Source of the DNA: Orychophragmus violaceus
Lineage: Eukaryota; Streptophyta; Magnoliopsida; Brassicales; Brassicaceae
Assembly: GCA_030180135.1 (NCBI GenBank)
Contig: CM058233.1
Location: 101,020,994-101,084,993 of the forward strand
Length of the DNA: 64,000 bases
Direction of reading: 5' to 3'
Below are positions 11,347-21,199 of the stretch, in pieces. Each line of letters opens with the position of its first letter. Positions within the stretch are counted from its first letter, which is position 1. The translations under genes and the position numbers were made by a program. Below the pieces are notes generated by a model, which saw only the letters and a list, made by a program, of their open reading frames with translations, was not told the DNA's origin and made no database searches.

Positions 11347-11853
11347 GAGCATGCACATCCATAAACCCCTCATGGGGTTCTTAAAAAAAAAAAAAAAATT
11401 TTTTTTTTGGGAAAAGTGTAAAAAAAAAAAAATATTCGAAAAAAAAAATAGACGAATGACAGGCTGCCACGTGTCATGAACAGTGTAAGAACCGGTTCTT
11501 AAATAAGGATTTTTAGAACCCGGGTTCTTAACTATTCACGTGAGTCCTACGTGAATAGTTAAGAAACTCACCCTTAAGACCATGTCCATCCGTGTTATCC
11601 CCTAAGTTTCTTAACTATTCACTTTTTTTTTTTTTTTTTTTTAAATTTGTCAAAAAAAAAAAAAATTAAAAAAAAAAAGTTGACCAATAAGAACGCACCA
11701 CGTGGCATGAACAGTGTAAGAATCGATCCTTATATAAGGATTTTAAGAGACAGTTTCTTAACTATTCACGTGGGTCCCACGTGAATAGTTAAGAAACTAT
11801 ACCCTTAAGAACCCCCAATGTGGGTGCTCTAAGAACCATGGATGTGCATGCTC
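11347..11853. mobile_element. Compound Harbinger-type MITE with G-boxes
   Basis: A 507-bp non-coding segment has perfect 16-bp inverted ends (GAGCATGCACATCCAT and its complement) and is flanked by TAA on both sides (11344-11346, 11854-11856), the target pattern of PIF/Harbinger elements. It appears to be two related units in tandem: a degraded internal end (GACCATGTCCATCC) lies at about 11579, and each half contains the palindrome built on CTTAACTATTCACGTG. CACGTG boxes lie at 11468, 11537, 11699, 11767 and 11778. Long A and T runs fill the middle of each half. Confidence 0.75.
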
Positions 11854-12040
11854 TAAGAGCAAGTGCAATGCTCATACCTCCACAAAGGTTCTTAACATTT
11901 AAATATTAATACTTTATTGATTTAACAAAAGTTAAGGATTTGTTTACAAAAACTCTTCCAATGGTGAACTCTACATTGGGTTCTTAACATTATTTTAATA
12001 ATATTTTTTTTTTAATTTTAACTTAAACGTACAATAATTA

Positions 12041-13321
12041 TTAATCATGTTGACCAAATTTTTGCCAAATGTTTTCAATTAGATCAGTCTTCAATCGATG
12101 ATGTATTTGTTGATCCCGCATTTGATTCCGAATGGAAAGCATATTACCGAGGTTCGAAGGCATGTCTGTAGAGAACGAGTAATCCACCTGTGAACTTCTG
12201 TTGGATTCTCCGTCTATGAAGTCAGATATATCATATTGAGTGTGCCTATCTCGTTCGTCTTCGACTATCATATTGTGGAGTATGATACAGGCTCTCATAA
12301 TATTCCCGATTTTTGCCTTATCCCAACTAAGAGCCGGTTTTTTGACAATCGCAAATCTAGCCTGCAAAACTCCAAAAGCACGTTCTACATCTTTTCGGGC
12401 GGCTTCTTGACGTTCTGCAAATAACTCTGCTTTTGGTCCTTGAGGAAGGGGGATAGATTGGATAAATGTGGCCCATTTTGGATAAATACCGTCGGTGAGG
12501 TAATATGCCATACGGTAGTTGTGGCCGTTGACAGTATAATTTACCCTTGGAGCTCGACCTTGTAATATGTCATCAAAAACAGGTGAACGATCAAGAACAT
12601 TAATATCGTTTAAGGTACCTGGAGGTCCAAAGAATGCATGCCATATCCAAAGATCATATGATGCGACAGCCTCTAAAACGATAGTCGGTTTTCCTGAACC
12701 ACGTGTGTACTGTCCTTTCCATGACGTTGGACAATTTTTCCACTCCCAATGCATACAATCGATGCTCCCTATCATTCCCGTAAAGCCGTGTTTCTCTCCA
12801 ATATCGAGTAGTCGTTGAAGATCATTTGGTGTGGGTCTTCTTAGATATTCCTCTCCAAACAAATGTATTATTCCTGCAGTAAAATTTTCCAAACAAGAAA
12901 GTGCAGTACTTGCTCCAATGCGAAGATATTCGTCTGCCGCGTCAGCCGCATTACCGTAAGCCAACATACGAATCGCTGCGGTACACTTTTGTAGACCAGA
13001 TAGCCCGAACCTTCCAATTGCATCTCTTCTCTGTTGAAAGAATGGGATTTCACTGGAGAGGCGATCAACGATATGCATAAACACTGTCTTATTCATTCGG
13101 AAACGACGTCTGAAGTAACGAGGCGGGTATGTTGGTTCTTCACTAAAATAATCGCCCCATAAACGCATGTGCCCTTGCTCGCGTTGTCTTTCAATATATA
13201 TACGTTTCCTCTGTTTTTTTCCTGGTTCCTCATTCCTTGCCTCAGAAAATTCTTCAAAATAGCGGTCGAACATTTCCTCAAAACATTCATCAACCCCATC
13301 ACTTGATGACGATGAAGACAT
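12041..13321 (-). CDS. PIF/Harbinger DDE transposase
   Basis: An intact 426-residue frame for a HARBI1-like nuclease (DDE_Tnp_4 type). The N terminus is Ser-rich and acidic, followed by a basic stretch (KKQRKR) and a helical region with YPPRYFRRRFRMNKTVF. The catalytic triad is visible as D188 (GSIDCMHWEW), D277 (LTDGIYPKW) and E313 (DVERAFGVLQ), giving 35 residues between the last two, typical of this superfamily. It would cut at the element ends in TWA targets, with the Myb/SANT partner helping DNA binding and nuclear entry. The ATG at 13321 is the first in frame. No break is seen. Confidence 0.92.
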   Translation of the reverse strand: MSSSSSSDGVDECFEEMFDRYFEEFSEARNEEPGKKQRKRIYIERQREQGHMRLWGDYFSEEPTYPPRYFRRRFRMNKTVFMHIVDRLSSEIPFFQQRRDAIGRFGLSGLQKCTAAIRMLAYGNAADAADEYLRIGASTALSCLENFTAGIIHLFGEEYLRRPTPNDLQRLLDIGEKHGFTGMIGSIDCMHWEWKNCPTSWKGQYTRGSGKPTIVLEAVASYDLWIWHAFFGPPGTLNDINVLDRSPVFDDILQGRAPRVNYTVNGHNYRMAYYLTDGIYPKWATFIQSIPLPQGPKAELFAERQEAARKDVERAFGVLQARFAIVKKPALSWDKAKIGNIMRACIILHNMIVEDERDRHTQYDISDFIDGESNRSSQVDYSFSTDMPSNLGNMLSIRNQMRDQQIHHRLKTDLIENIWQKFGQHD

Positions 13322-13852
13322 GTTTGACTTTTTAATAACAATAAGTACACGGTTTTTTTGAAAGAGTATTGGAAACGAGCAAAGTGGTTCGTGTGTTTGA
13401 AAATGTTCATGTAAAAAGTATTGGTAACGAGCAAGTAAAGATGAAAGGTGGAAGGCAGAGGAAGAACATGAGAGAACAATAAATCATAACAAGTTTCATA
13501 GTGTTTGGATAGAAATTTGAATACTGAAGTCATACATCCATACTAGCCGAGATTATAAAGACAACACACCAAAACATAGCAGGGAAAATTACATAAGTCC
13601 GTGATAGATAGAGATAAACTACATCCAAAGGCCCGTGACCATAGTTGCCCACTCACATGTCCTTCAACCAGCATCTGAAACACAAGATAACAAAAAATAT
13701 GTTAGAAACTTTCTCGTGACTATCTCCAAAAGGACATACAACTCAAAGTCAACACAAAAATAACAAAAAATATGTTAGAAACTTTCTCGTGACTATCTCA
13801 ACATAACCAACCACAACAAACAAGTACAGTCAGAGAGACTACACTCACAGAT

Positions 13853-14644
13853 TCACAGCATTTCTTGAATCAATTTGTTTTTTAGAGCCACTTCTATGTC
13901 TGATAGTGGCTCTTTTTGTGTTAGGAGCCTGTCCAACAATTTCTGTTTGTTGAGCTCCTTTTTCAGTTCCATTATGTTCTTCATACTCTCTGCCTCTGTC
14001 TCCTTCACAGTCCTCTTCCGCTTCAAAGCTTTAAAAGCTTTGACACCAAGAGGTCTCTCCTCAGTTCCTGCCTCTGATCCCTCTCCATCCCCATCAGTTT
14101 TACTTTTTTCTTTTGTCCCATCTTTACTAAGGACCGTGGATGTCCATTTCTGATCATGCCTCAACTCTCTCCAAGCATGCTCAAGGGTAAACTTGACTCC
14201 ATAGTCATTATAGAAGATGTCTAAGGCTGTCTTCATCAGGTCGTTCTCGTTCTGCCCACTTGACTGCTCCTTCATTGCGGCCTCATAAGAGCCAACGAAC
14301 TTGCAAACAAGATCGTTGAGCCTACTCCATCTTTGCTTGCAATGACTCACCTCTCTAGGAGCTGCTCCAGCCAAGAGAGAACTTGCATTGTAGTATTCTT
14401 GGATCCTCTTCCAAAAGGTGCCAGCCTTTTGCTCATTCCCTACTATAGGGTCTTTACTGGTGTTAAGCCAAGCACTGATGAGTACAACGTCTTCCTTTGG
14501 AGACCACTTCCTTCTCTCTACAGGCCTCTCCTTAGTACTAACTTCATCAGACAGTTGGCTACACCCACCAGTTAGGTCAATAGATTGACTAGATAAGAGG
14601 TCGAGAAACCCGGGACAACCTAAGGAAAATGGATCCGGATTCAT
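13853..14644 (-). CDS. Myb/SANT-like (trihelix) protein of Harbinger element
   Basis: An intact 263-residue frame. Residues of about 44-115 form a Myb/SANT-like DNA-binding domain (RRKWSPKEDVVLISAWL, FWKRIQEYYN, CKQRWSRLNDLVCKFVGSYE). The C-terminal half is charged, contains KALKRKRTVK (a likely nuclear signal), and ends in a predicted coiled coil (ESMKNIMELKKELNKQKLLD). In PIF/Harbinger elements this second protein binds the subterminal repeats and recruits the transposase. It lies about 530 bp upstream of the transposase, in the same orientation, and each gene probably has its own promoter. A duplicated block of about 40 bp (13688-13727 and again near 13768) lies between the two genes. Confidence 0.88.
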   Translation of the reverse strand: MNPDPFSLGCPGFLDLLSSQSIDLTGGCSQLSDEVSTKERPVERRKWSPKEDVVLISAWLNTSKDPIVGNEQKAGTFWKRIQEYYNASSLLAGAAPREVSHCKQRWSRLNDLVCKFVGSYEAAMKEQSSGQNENDLMKTALDIFYNDYGVKFTLEHAWRELRHDQKWTSTVLSKDGTKEKSKTDGDGEGSEAGTEERPLGVKAFKALKRKRTVKETEAESMKNIMELKKELNKQKLLDRLLTQKEPLSDIEVALKNKLIQEML

Positions 14645-15016
14645 TTTTTGGTTTCTGGTAATGGTGTTTAGGGTGTTGGTGTTCTGATGTTTTTTGAGAG
14701 AGCTTAGTTTTTATGGTGTTTAGGGTGTTTGTGTTCTGATGTTTAATAGAAACAAGTTTCATCGGTTCACAGATGCAACATATCATTAATAGCATTTACC
14801 AACTAACGTACAATCACATTTACTACCTTAATAACAACAAGTTAGTAAAAGCAATGGAGCAAGTGGTATCTACTTTCCCTAACCACTAATTTAAAAACAT
14901 CCTATCATATTTAAACTCAGCAATCAATGTACCAGTAAAACTAGCAATCAATTCATTAGACTCTACTAATAAAATAAAAAAAGTACACAAAGACCAAGAA
15001 TTTAAACTCACATTGC

Positions 15017-15607
15017 TCAGTCTGAGTCTGCTGAATCTGAAGCCACGAATGATACCTTCTCGAGCAGAATCACTCGGCTTGTTAGGCGCACCAACTCGGC
15101 CTGCAAAGAGTATCAATGATTAAATATTTCACAAAAGACAGATATCTCTTCCTTAGCTAATACGTTTCTGTAAATAATGATAACATCCCAGTTTATTCAC
15201 CTTAAGTGAATCATTCTCACGCTTAATGTCATGAACCTCCCAGCTTATCTTCTCAGCCTCCTCAAGACGTTTAGTCAGCCTCCCTATCTGTTGCTGCACT
15301 CCTGTTACCCATGGTTGACGGAAATGCATCCCGTCATCCTACCAATGGAAAACATGGATTAGTTAGTCAATGACAGGGTTATATCACTAAAGTCAGGATT
15401 AGTATTAAGACGTACCTCGAAGCGGTTGCAGGTGAAGAATCTCTTCCCTGGCATAAGGTCGAAGCCTTCTTTGGCACACACCTCGTCCACAATGAATCCA
15501 CCGCATGGACATTGAGTGGGAATGCCGTACTCAGCGTCAGCAACATGGCCGATCCTATCATAGTAAGCCTTCAACTGCTTCATCTCCTTCCTCGATGGAC
15601 CAGACAT
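15017..15607 (-). CDS. GRF zinc-finger/coiled-coil protein in Harbinger element
   Basis: Three exons join in phase 0: 15607-15416 (64 codons), 15338-15201 (46) and 15100-15017 (27 plus stop), giving 137 residues. Splice sites are GTACGT/GTAG and GTGAAT/TTGCAG. Residues of about 28-75 look like a GRF-type zinc finger: CPCGG (C33, C35), the GKRFFTC block (C60) and a downstream histidine (H69). The rest is a coiled coil (GRLTKRLEEAEKISWEVHDIKREN). A likely 5' UTR intron (15608-16174, GTATGT donor) ends immediately before the ATG. Crucifer genomes carry many small GRF-finger proteins of unknown role (for example the At4g04775-like family). Its position inside the terminal repeats suggests it is carried by the transposon; whether it aids transposition is unknown. 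Confidence 0.7.
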
Positions 15608-16543
15608 CTGCAAGAGATAGCAAACAAATTTGATAAGTAAAGAACACTATTATGAGAGATTCCTAGAATTAGATATTAGATAAGTAAAGAACACTATTAT
15701 AAGTAAACAAATTAGATAAGCCTTCAACGATTCCTTGAAGATCAATCATTGCAGAGAACATAAATTAAACAGAAAAGACTTCAAACTGCAACTCAAAAAC
15801 CGACAATGACATATATGTGAACCCTAAAACAAAGTCACACACAACAGACCCTAAATCGAATCACTACTTCAAAGATACACACGACAGACCCTAAATGGAA
15901 TCCCTAAAACTAAGTTACACACAACAGACGCTATATCGAATCCCTAAAACAACCACGTGAACTGAAAACCCTAATCGATTTGGGATATTTCTGCAAACCC
16001 TAAATCGAACACCTTTGTGGGTTTTATAGGGGCAATCGAACCATATATGTGGCAAAATCAACTTGCAATTACCATAACCCTAATTTGGAGATGATACAAA
16101 CCCTAAACCCAGATGGATTTGGGTTTCTCTGATCTAAGCGAACCATAAAATGCACAAACTCGGTGGAGACATACCTTATTCAAGTTGTAGAACACGATTC
16201 GGACCTCGAAATCACACTCACAGTCGCCCTTCTCGCAATCGCCAAAGGAATCGCCTCAGAGAGAAAGTCGGGTTCTTTTGTTCTCTCTCTCTTGCAAATG
16301 ACAAAAAACTGACTCAATTACGCGTGACAGGAGACCCTCCGCTGGAGCTAGAAGGTTTGGCCCCAAAAAGCGCTGAAAAAACAGCGAATCCTAGCTTGCC
16401 ACGTGTCTACAACCGAGTCCTAAAACCTCTAATATAAGAACTCGGTTCTTAGCTTAAATCATGTTTTTCAATTAATTTTTTTAACTTTAGCATAGAATAC
16501 TGAGCTAAGAAACCCTTAAGTACCTGCATTGTACATGCTCTAA

Positions 16544-17300
16544 CAAACTAGTTGATTTCTTAGGAAATCTATATGTATTCGTTTTCATTATGGGATATGT
16601 AAGTGGTACATTCGTTTTAGATAATTATTGTTTGTAACATTATCTTTTGATATATTGTTGTACGTATACAAATGGATTTCAATAATATATATATATATAT
16701 ATATATATGAAAAATTCGGATATTATATATTTATATTAGCTTTATTACTTTGCATCAATATCACATTTAGCAATTTATAATAAGTATGCACGAGAGCTTG
16801 AGAATTGGTAGTGTTTTAGGATAGGGCCAACCATAATTCATTTTCTCTAAAATTATTCACCCACCATATAGATAAAAATGAAATAAAGAGTATACTAAAT
16901 TTATATTTCAAAATCGAAAGAAATTGAGTTAGTTAAATTTCAAATTTAAATATAACTAGAAAATAAAATAAAAACTTACTCCGACTACTAAATAAAACTT
17001 CTATTTTGATAATTATATATATTTCTAAATGATCAAATGATACACAACTTTGATAAGATATTCAGGTGGGGAAACAATTGGATCTATCGATGCAAAGTTG
17101 ACCAAAAGCTTCTTGATCGAGTTTTACCTTGCTAAACGCAATTCCATATATCGTAGAGACACACAAATTTTTTTTTTTTTTTTAAAGGACTTTTATATTG
17201 ATTTTTTGTTTTTGTTTTAAATACATAAAGACAACAGAAATTGAAAAACAAAGCCTAAAAAAAAACAAAGCCTAAACATCAGCAAAAGAAAAGTCTAAGA
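16544..17300. other. AT-rich intergenic DNA
   Basis: No gene or element ends were found. It holds an (AT)n microsatellite at about 16687-16708, a T run at about 17169-17184, and two short direct repeats of aaacaaagcctaaa near 17250-17275. Confidence 0.6.
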
Positions 17301-18047
17301 CACCGATTGGTAAGAACTGTGACTGTAGGCTGTAGTTTTATTTTTTTTTTATTGTAGAGATTTTGACTGTAATAAAAATTGTAACTGTTATTTTTAATAA
17401 TTTTGAAAGTATAATTGTTAACAAAAAACTGTATAAGCTGTGAATATTATTTAAATATTATTTTTTGTGCTAAAATATAAAGTATGTTATATTTAAATAT
17501 AAGTGATGATACATTGTATTATGCTAGGTTATAATTATATTAATAAAAATAATAAAATCTACATACTTATTAGCATAAGTAATTATTACAAAAGAATTAA
17601 ATAACAAAAATACAAAGTTTAAAATTAGATAACTAAATATTTTGTGAAATGCACTATAGTATATAGTGTTTTTCTATATTAATAGAAGTACTTTTGTTAA
17701 TAAATTTTAACTAATAAAAATAATTATCAATTAATTGAAATTTGTTTTAATAAATTAATGGAGAATGTTGTTTGGGAAAAGAGAAAAAAATGATGAGAAA
17801 AAAATGATGAGAAAAAACACTATATACTATAGTGCATTTTACAAAACATAAAAAGAAGGAACTTTTGAAAGTGAAAGTCATAAAAAGTGGCTTTAGAAAA
17901 AAGTTGAAAACAAAGAACAAAAATAGTTATTGATACAGTGGGAACTTTGGAAATAATTACAGTCATAAAAATTTATTTGGATAAATAAAAACTTTAAAGA
18001 CTGTCAAATTTAATACAGTTCTCATAGTTCCTATGCCAATCGGTGCC
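17301..18047. mobile_element. hAT-like MITE interrupted by a second MITE
   Basis: The ends are inverted: CACCGATTGG at 17301 and CCAATCGGTG at 18036-18045. The homologous pair CCGATTGGT / ACCAATCGG bounds the element at 26503, so this is a repeated family. The interior is AT-rich and non-coding. A perfect-looking target duplication was not found, so exact ends may be off by a few bases. Confidence 0.55.
17641..17846. mobile_element. Nested palindromic MITE
   Basis: Inverted repeats of about 35 bp, centred on GCACTATAGTATATAGTG, flank about 140 bp of AT-rich DNA and differ at one or two positions. The segment lies inside the larger hAT-like MITE and could fold into a long hairpin. Superfamily unknown. 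Confidence 0.55.
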
Positions 18048-18051
18048 TAAA

Positions 18052-18694
18052 TCTTAAAAAAAACTTTAATGGGTCTAGTGGATCTACCAAAACCGAGACG
18101 GTCCAATCTAACCATAACCCTAGCAATGACACACGCCGCCGCCAAGAAAAATAGAAGAGATCTGGTGGAGAACAACCACCGCCAACCGCCGCCGCCGAAA
18201 AGAAACGAAAGCCGAGACCACCAAGACACCGAGGTAGGAGGAGGAAGGAAAAAAAAGGGAGGAGAAGCGGAGACTCGAAACTAACGGACATGCCTAGGAG
18301 AGGGCAGAAACGGAGGCGACCATAAACCCGCGCTATTGTCGGCCACGGCTTACCAGACGATGCCGGCTACACGAGAGGAGGAAGCCACCGACGCCACTTA
18401 AACCATTGTCGGTCCACGCCCGCCGCCGCGAAACCTCCGAATCCACAACGCCCCGTCCTCTAGCGGGCGGGAGAGAGACGGAGAGAAACCCAACGACATG
18501 CAGCCGAAACCACACCAAAACCCCACAAGATAGACAAACCGGAGTACCCAATAATCAACGCCGCAGAAACCCTAGCCGCCGCGAAAACCCTAAGAGCCTA
18601 AACAAGAAACCCACCAGAAAACGCCACAGGGGGAAGCCGTCCACATATCCGGTCCCCACAAAGCGAGGATGGCAGGGTGGCGTCACCGAGAGGT
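18052..18694 (-). repeat. GC-rich retroposon-like sequence, left part
   Basis: This GC-rich, Pro/Arg-codon-like block contrasts with its AT-rich surroundings. On the minus strand it ends in a short A-rich tail near 18052. It resembles in character (repeated CCGCCG and CACCGG blocks) the LINE-derived retroposon at 32121-32739. It continues at 26178 on the far side of the copia insertion. No open gene was recognised. Confidence 0.4.
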
Positions 18695-19376
18695 TGTTGG
18701 AATTATGTCCAGTAATCTCTGTACTGTCTCTAGAAAGTAAGAGTATGTCAATGATCAGACATAAGTCATATGATACTGGGGGTCATGATGGCTTGCTAGA
18801 GTCCGCTCATGATCTATAAGTCTTGGACTTATTGCCTTTATTATATGATCCCATATGGGTCACACGCCTAAGCCAACAGGAAAATGTGTAGGAACGGTTT
18901 AGCAGAAGTGCGGTAAAAGTGCTAGGCATTTACTGTACTTAGAGAGAGAATAAATGAGTTTGGCCGCTGTGTGTCGATCGATACACAAGGAGTGTCGATC
19001 GACACAGTGCGCGAACGTCGACGAGTTATTTGGTATTTGGGCCAAATGGCCCAAACAGAACCGGACAAGTTTTATAAATATAAAACTCGAGTCTGTGTTC
19101 CTCTCTAACCCAAATCTGAGCCGTCAACTCTCTCTCTCTCCTGCGCCTCCCTCCTTGTGGCCTAGCAGCCTTCTTCCTGCCTGGTGTGCGTGTGTGAACC
19201 TCTGGAGGAGTTATCTCTCGGTGGCTCTCTGATCTCTGATATACCATCTCTTTCCGCTGCATAAACAGGTATAAGGTGAGATCTACTTTGTTTCTATTCA
19301 AGAGAACCTAGATCCATATGTTTAGGACTGTTTAATCTGAAGAACTGAATCAGGATTAACCCCAAACATTCCTACA
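18695..19376 (+). repeat. 5' LTR of copia element
   Basis: It runs TGTTGGAATTATG...CATTCCTACA. U3 holds a pair of CGATCG palindromes (18971-18984, 18992-19005), followed about 65 bp later by a TATA-like TTTATAAATATAAAAC (19071-19086). Confidence 0.95.
18971..19005. promoter_or_regulatory. Paired CGATCG palindromes in copia U3
   Basis: GTGTCGATCGATAC and GTGTCGATCGACAC start 21 bp apart, directly upstream of the LTR TATA box. The same spacing and core recur in unrelated LTRs at 35321, 36959, 45881, 49229, 54450, 55776 and 61210. A protein-binding role is inferred, not shown. Confidence 0.55.
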
Positions 19377-19377
19377 G

Positions 19378-19392
19378 TGGTATCAGAGCCAT
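19378..19392 (+). promoter_or_regulatory. Copia primer-binding site, initiator tRNA-Met
   Basis: TGGTATCAGAGCC starts two bases after the 5' LTR. It is the standard primer site of plant copia elements. Confidence 0.92.
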
Positions 19393-19564
19393 TGGTTCTG
19401 GTTCTTCTTGTTTAGATTCATGTTTAGGATTGTTTTCTTGTTTAAGAAGTGTTTTGAATCAACTACTGATAAGAAAAATCACTTAAGCAACAAGGAATTG
19501 AAACCTAAACACATTTGAAATCGCAAATCCAAGCTATATTGATTTGGAATGCGTTTTTCAGATT

Positions 19565-20003
19565 GCATCGATCGATGCGATGGATCGGTCGATACAGTCT
19601 CTCGGCAAACCCTGTTAACGCGCTGTGATCGCATTGCATCGATCGATGCGATGGATGGATCGGTCGATACAACCGAGTGAGAATCGATCGATACGATCAA
19701 ATGGATCGGTCGATACAGTCTCTCGGCAAACCCTGTTAACGCGTGAAAGCATCGATCGATACAGGATCGATGTTGGTGCATCGACCGATGCGGTTGGTGC
19801 ATCGATCGACACGGTTAGGGTTTTGGCTCGGTTAATTTAACTAAACCTAATAACCGTCCGTGTATTCGTAAGAGCATCGATCGACACAGGATCGATGCGT
19901 GATCGATGCAGGATTTGATGCTAAGAGCATCGACCGATGTGGTTGATGGATCGATCGATGCGATTGATGGATCGATCGATGCGGTTGGTTCATCGATCGA
20001 CAT
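19565..20003. repeat. Array of 14 CGATCG-type palindromes in copia leader
   Basis: I count 14 palindromes of the form NNATCGAYCGATNN or a close variant, plus about three half sites, in 439 bases. The last four, from 19927, form a strict 21-bp tandem array (19927, 19948, 19969, 19990). Earlier ones are 18-24 bp apart. The array lies in the transcribed 5' leader between primer site and gag. Confidence 0.8.
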
Positions 20004-21199
20004 GGTTGGTTTGAGGCTCGGTTTAGTAATTTTAATGAAAATTATTACGTTCTGGTTTAATAAACAGATTTAATAAATTTATTAAGTCTGGTTAAACCGG
20101 GATAAGAAATCCAATGTCGAAAGAAATATTGGATTTTGTGCCTAAACCAGGATTTTCTAATTTGATTTGGTTGGACCAAATAAGTTGAAAAAATCCGGTT
20201 TAGTAAATAACCGGTTGACAATTGTGGTCATCGTAGTAATTAAAATTTGGTTAGACCAATTTTAATGAACCAGACCGGTTATGTCAATTAATTGGACAAT
20301 TGGGTCATGTCTTGGACATGGACCAGTTCTTGGGCCTCGGGCCAAGAAGTTAAAACAATTGGGCCAATTATTTGAGTCTTTCTTCAGATTAATTTAAAAT
20401 TTATTTTATAAAGTTATATAAATTGATTTTAAATTAAAGTTTCCGAATTTTTGAAATTATAAAGTTTCTTAAAATAGAAGTTTCTGAATTTGCATGTTTC
20501 GGATTTTAAGAAATTTCTAAAGTTAGAAAGTTTCCGGTTTTAGAAAGTTTCCAATTTTAGAAAGTTTCTAAAAATAGTAGGTTTCCTAAAATGGAAAGTT
20601 TCCCGAAATAGTAATCTTCTATTTTGGGAATGAAATTTTAAAAATAAACCTACGGACCTCAAATAATATCAAGCGTTGGATGTCTTGTCCAGGCTATGTC
20701 AGCTGTCGAAGCCCATTTAATTGTATTCACGGCCTTACAGTGTGAGGGTGTCTGCTTTTACATGGGTAAGACGGTTTGTGATTCATAAATGTCATTGGGA
20801 GTCCCAGACATTAATGATTACATGACTATATAGTCTGGTTTTCTTGACTAGGCCATCGGGAGTCCCGGGCCTTGAGACATCAGAGTGGATTGGGCCTCGG
20901 GCCCAGATTCACAACCAAGAGTTATATCACGGATATAATTAGCCGATATAGGGCTTACCGATATAAGCTAAGGTTGGGTGACGGCCAGTGGCCCACTTTA
21001 ATCTTAGTTATATGTGGATCCTGGAATCATTATATTCTATTGAGGGTAACTTATGTTATTGAATATAATGTGTGATTAATCATATTAATTTTAATACGTG
21101 ATTAATCATATTGAACATATTAACTAAAATCCTTTTATCTCATATTTCAGTTATGCCCAAACAATCAAAAACACTTTCTCGATCCGGTCTATCCTTGGG
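20004..21199 (+). other. Copia 5' leader, non-coding
   Basis: This is a long leader between the palindrome array and the gag ATG. It contains repeated aaagtttc-type blocks at about 20440-20620 and short direct repeats (gtgattaatcatatt, twice near 21070-21115). No ORF of note was found. Its length (about 1.8 kb from the primer site) is unusual for copia. Confidence 0.6.

Larger units (their letters stand above)
11857..16540 (-). mobile_element. Autonomous-looking PIF/Harbinger transposon
   Basis: The 4684-bp element has imperfect terminal inverted repeats (GAGCAAGTGCAATGC on the left; GAGCATGTACAATGC reading in from the right) and a TAA duplication at 11854-11856 and 16541-16543. It carries an intact DDE transposase and an intact Myb/SANT-like protein, the two genes required by PIF/Harbinger elements, plus a third spliced gene for a GRF zinc-finger protein. 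All three are on the minus strand. With every frame intact, it may be a mobile or recently mobile copy. Confidence 0.85.

Noticed and set aside
13093..13533. 146-residue ORF overlapping the transposase start
   Set aside because: It overlaps the N terminus of the intact transposase in another frame and has no domain.
18031..18819. Basic, Arg/Pro-rich ORFs in the GC-rich block
   Set aside because: They overlap on both strands, and one crosses the copia insertion junction; they look like composition effects.
18954..19301. ORFs of 92 and 91 residues repeated at 25755-26102
   Set aside because: They lie in the two copia LTRs and overlap on opposite strands; the repetition reflects LTR identity, not gene duplication.
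19565..20003. CRISPR-like array of regularly spaced short repeats
   Set aside because: This is plant nuclear DNA, the repeats are 14-bp palindromes with short repetitive spacers, and they lie in a retrotransposon leader.
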